This document shows positions 62,590 through 64,000 of a stretch of DNA of 64,000 bases, one piece after another. The stretch covers positions 165,525-229,524 of the forward strand of contig MENQ01000012.1 of NCBI GenBank assembly GCA_001768325.1, read 5' to 3'. This DNA comes from Bacteroidetes bacterium GWC2_46_850 (GTDB taxonomy: Bacteria; Bacteroidota; Bacteroidia; Bacteroidales; Dysgonomonadaceae). The notes under the pieces are model-generated. The model worked only from the letters and a program-made list of their open reading frames with translations, did no database searches and was not told where the DNA came from. Positions within the stretch are counted from its first letter, which is position 1, and each line of letters begins with the position of its first letter. The position numbers were made by a program, and so were the translations under genes.

Positions 62590-62624
62590 AAAAGGGAGCT
62601 TTCAGGAATGAAGCTCCCTTTTTT
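62590..62624 (+). terminator. Intrinsic terminator after small lipoprotein
   Basis: AAAAGGGAGCTT (62590-62601) pairs with AAGCTCCCTTTT (62611-62622) around a 9-nt loop, continuing into a T-run. A perfect 12-bp stem. Confidence 0.9.
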
Positions 62625-62661
62625 GTTTATGGTTATTTAACAACAAATTATTGCGAAATAA

Positions 62662-62691
62662 TTTGATTGTTACGAAAATGTCGTACATTTG
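62662..62691 (+). promoter_or_regulatory. Promoter and possible operator of blaI-like gene
   Basis: TTTG (62662-62665) and TACATTTG (62684-62691), 18-bp spacing, a good Bacteroidota promoter. Between them lies the dyad TACGA-N5-TCGTA (62671-62685), placed where a repressor would block polymerase. BlaI-family proteins bind TACA/TGTA-like dyads in other phyla, so autoregulation is plausible. Confidence 0.6.
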
Positions 62692-62737
62692 TGATGTTAT
62701 AATTTTGAATAAGGAACATAAAAAATAAAACAAAATA

Positions 62738-63103
62738 ATGATGGAGCGATTAACACCCCAGGAAGAGAATGTGATGTTGCACGTCTGGCAACTGAACGAA
62801 TGTGCAATAAAAGATGTATTTGACAGAATGGATGAGCCCAGGCAACCATACACGACCATAGCATCCATTTTCAATAATCTCGAGAAAAAGGGATATCTAA
62901 CGAAACGAAGGTTCGGCAATGTGAAAGTTTATAAGCCAAAGATTACCGAACCCGCATACAAGAGACACTTCCTGTCGGATGTGGTGAAAAGTTATTTCGA
63001 TAACTCTTATAAAGAACTGGTTTCCTTTTTTGCAAAGGAGCAAAAGGTAAGTGCCGAAGATCTGAACGAGATTGTGCGCCTAATTGAAAAAAATCAGAAG
63101 TAA
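62738..63103 (+). CDS. BlaI/MecI/CopY-family transcriptional repressor
   Basis: 121 residues; a second ATG follows at once. Winged-helix domain (RLTPQEENVMLHVWQLNECAIKDVFDRM, PYTTIASIFNNLEKKGYLTKRRFGNVKVYKPKI) plus a C-terminal dimerisation part (FLSDVVKSYFDNSYKELVSFF). It should repress its own operon until the partner M56 protease is activated. The signal in Bacteroidota is usually unknown and need not be a beta-lactam. The next gene is the M56 protein; the two are adjacent on the same strand. Confidence 0.93.
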   Translation: MMERLTPQEENVMLHVWQLNECAIKDVFDRMDEPRQPYTTIASIFNNLEKKGYLTKRRFGNVKVYKPKITEPAYKRHFLSDVVKSYFDNSYKELVSFFAKEQKVSAEDLNEIVRLIEKNQK

Positions 63104-63131
63104 TTATTCCGTCACCAAAAAATCATTGATC

Positions 63132-63971
63132 ATGCATCCAATATTTATTTATATCATTCAGGTAAATTGCGCATTGGTGCTGTTCTATCTCTTATATACA
63201 ACATTATTTAAGAGAGATACATTTTTGAAAATAAGACGTTTTTATTTCATTTCGTCCATTGTTTTTTCTCTGGTTTATCCGCTCTTTGTCGTACCCGGTT
63301 TAACGGATGTTTTGAGTTTTAGAGCCAATGGGCCGGCTGCAGATGAGACCGCTATTTTTATTGAGGCACCGACTTTTGAAATGGTTACCGGAAGAGAAGA
63401 TGCAACGGCCGACTCATTCCATATTCCCTGGAAAGCGTTATCGGTCTTCGTTTATATTGCCGTGACCCTCTTTTTTATATTCCGTTTTTTGTGGCAACTG
63501 GCATCAATTTTCCGAATACGTTTGAAAAGCAGTAAGACCTTTGTTTCGGGTATTGAGATTTATGACCTGAAAAATGATCTGACACCCTTCTCTTTCTTCG
63601 GGATGATATTTATGAACTCCGAAATGCATTCCGAGGAGGAACTTGCGCAGATAATCCTCCATGAACATACGCATGTAAGAGAAAAACATTCTCTGGATAT
63701 CATGCTTATCGAAACCATATTGCTTTTTTCCTGGTGGAATCCCTTTGTCTGGCTGTTGAAGCGTGAGATGGCAATGAACCTTGAGTATCTTGCCGACAAC
63801 GGAGTGCTTCGCGAAGGCGTGGATAGCAAGGATTATCAATACCACCTGCTCCGGCTGACTTATCATGAAACTGCAGTTCAGATAGTAAATAACTTTAATG
63901 TATCACTGATAAATATCAGTACATCGTTGACACTTTTGTATCATCAGATCGTTGACAATTTAATTGTCTAA
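63132..63971 (+). CDS. M56 (BlaR1-like) membrane metallopeptidase, C-terminally interrupted
   Basis: 279 residues from the ATG at 63132. Transmembrane helices near residues 3-22, 36-55 and 105-125, then LTPFSFFGMIFMN and the gluzincin motif HEHTHVREKHS with catalytic His/Glu; LEYLADNGVL supplies the third ligand. This is the sensor-protease partner of BlaI. M56 proteins in this group normally continue after NNFNVS with a basic helix and a periplasmic region. Here the frame instead enters LINISTSLTLLYHQIVDNLIV and stops at 63971, exactly where 22-bp direct repeats begin, so I regard the gene as disrupted after about codon 258. Confidence 0.75.
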   Translation: MHPIFIYIIQVNCALVLFYLLYTTLFKRDTFLKIRRFYFISSIVFSLVYPLFVVPGLTDVLSFRANGPAADETAIFIEAPTFEMVTGREDATADSFHIPWKALSVFVYIAVTLFFIFRFLWQLASIFRIRLKSSKTFVSGIEIYDLKNDLTPFSFFGMIFMNSEMHSEEELAQIILHEHTHVREKHSLDIMLIETILLFSWWNPFVWLLKREMAMNLEYLADNGVLREGVDSKDYQYHLLRLTYHETAVQIVNNFNVSLINISTSLTLLYHQIVDNLIV

Positions 63972-63994
63972 CTGTATCATCAGTTCGTTGACAA
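63937..63994. repeat. 22-bp direct repeats at the right edge, probable mobile-element end
   Basis: Copies at 63937-63958 and 63973-63994 differ at one base; both hold ATCATCAG and TCGTTGACA. A third, weaker copy with ATCGTTGACA lies at 63923-63932, and an ACTGATA/TATCAGT dyad at 63905-63920. Repeated subterminal transposase-type sites like these are found at ends of some insertion sequences, for example IS21 relatives. No transposase is visible inside the window. Confidence 0.6.
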
Positions 63995-64000
63995 ATAATA

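Noticed and set aside
62602..62919. Minus-strand frame of 105 codons over the blaI-like gene
   Set aside because: Antisense to a recognised winged-helix repressor and spanning its promoter; no supporting motif.
63905..64000. CRISPR array at the right edge
   Set aside because: Repeat units are 22 bp with spacings of 25 and 36 bp and unequal similarity, with only three copies; this fits transposon-end repeats better than a CRISPR array.

Overview
The window looks like a chromosome segment of a Bacteroidales bacterium, probably close to the Porphyromonadaceae/Dysgonomonadaceae. Reasons: a complete porP-porK-porL-porM-porN (gldK-N) type IX secretion cluster, a MurF-alanine racemase fusion, a primary sigma factor lacking region 1.1, GSCFA, DUF4834 and DUF3078 proteins, and many upstream regions carrying the Bacteroidota -7 box TAnnTTTG. 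Identification is from sequence features only; no species is claimed.

Layout. 1-3589: 3' part of an SMC/MukB-like ATPase followed at once by a Toprim nuclease subunit, a Wadjet/MksG-type plasmid-defence pair cut by the left edge. 3753-12870: accessory region of small single-domain proteins (DUF2200, DUF4180, DUF6157, rhodanese, RibD-like reductase, DUF4256, DUF1697), an M20 amidohydrolase, a drug-type MFS exporter, and an operon of two NTF2-like paralogues (one with a lost 5' end) plus a lipoprotein hydrolase. 13111-19151: type IX secretion operon. 19276-21009: secreted protein with two SGNH hydrolase domains. 21034-29432: long minus-strand run ompH-murI-cvpA-psd-pssA-DUF4834 followed by an alpha-oxoamine synthase, a threonine-synthase-like PLP enzyme, an SDR and a double-VOC protein. 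I read the last group as a candidate sulfonolipid (capnine-type) pathway next to phosphatidylethanolamine synthesis. 29635-34525: rimP-nusA-infB. 34674-37074: unusual trio of a small I9-like protein, a subtilase without export signal and a membrane protein with an FGIPR motif.

37393-43498: DUF5063, a DEDDy exonuclease and an RlmI-like methyltransferase, then a candidate small RNA, GSCFA and murF-alr. 43587-47669: major OmpA-family porin, primary sigma factor and HtrA protease, separated by terminators. 47851-52962: lemA, two TPM proteins, miaA, lysA and a glycosyltransferase. 53155-59789: DUF3078 protein, facing the recR-to-fmt operon. 60095-62216: serA and serC. 62375-64000: a frameshifted small lipoprotein and a blaI/blaR1-like pair whose second gene loses family similarity where tandem 22-bp repeats begin at the right edge, which suggests the end of an insertion element.

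Most of the window is core housekeeping and envelope biology. The parts worth a second look are the left-edge SMC/Toprim pair, the sulfonolipid-like locus, the subtilase trio, a dispersed TCAGC-heptad repeat family, a candidate ~70-nt RNA before the GSCFA gene and a terminator-like hairpin in the rimP leader. I saw no rRNA or tRNA gene and no CRISPR array.
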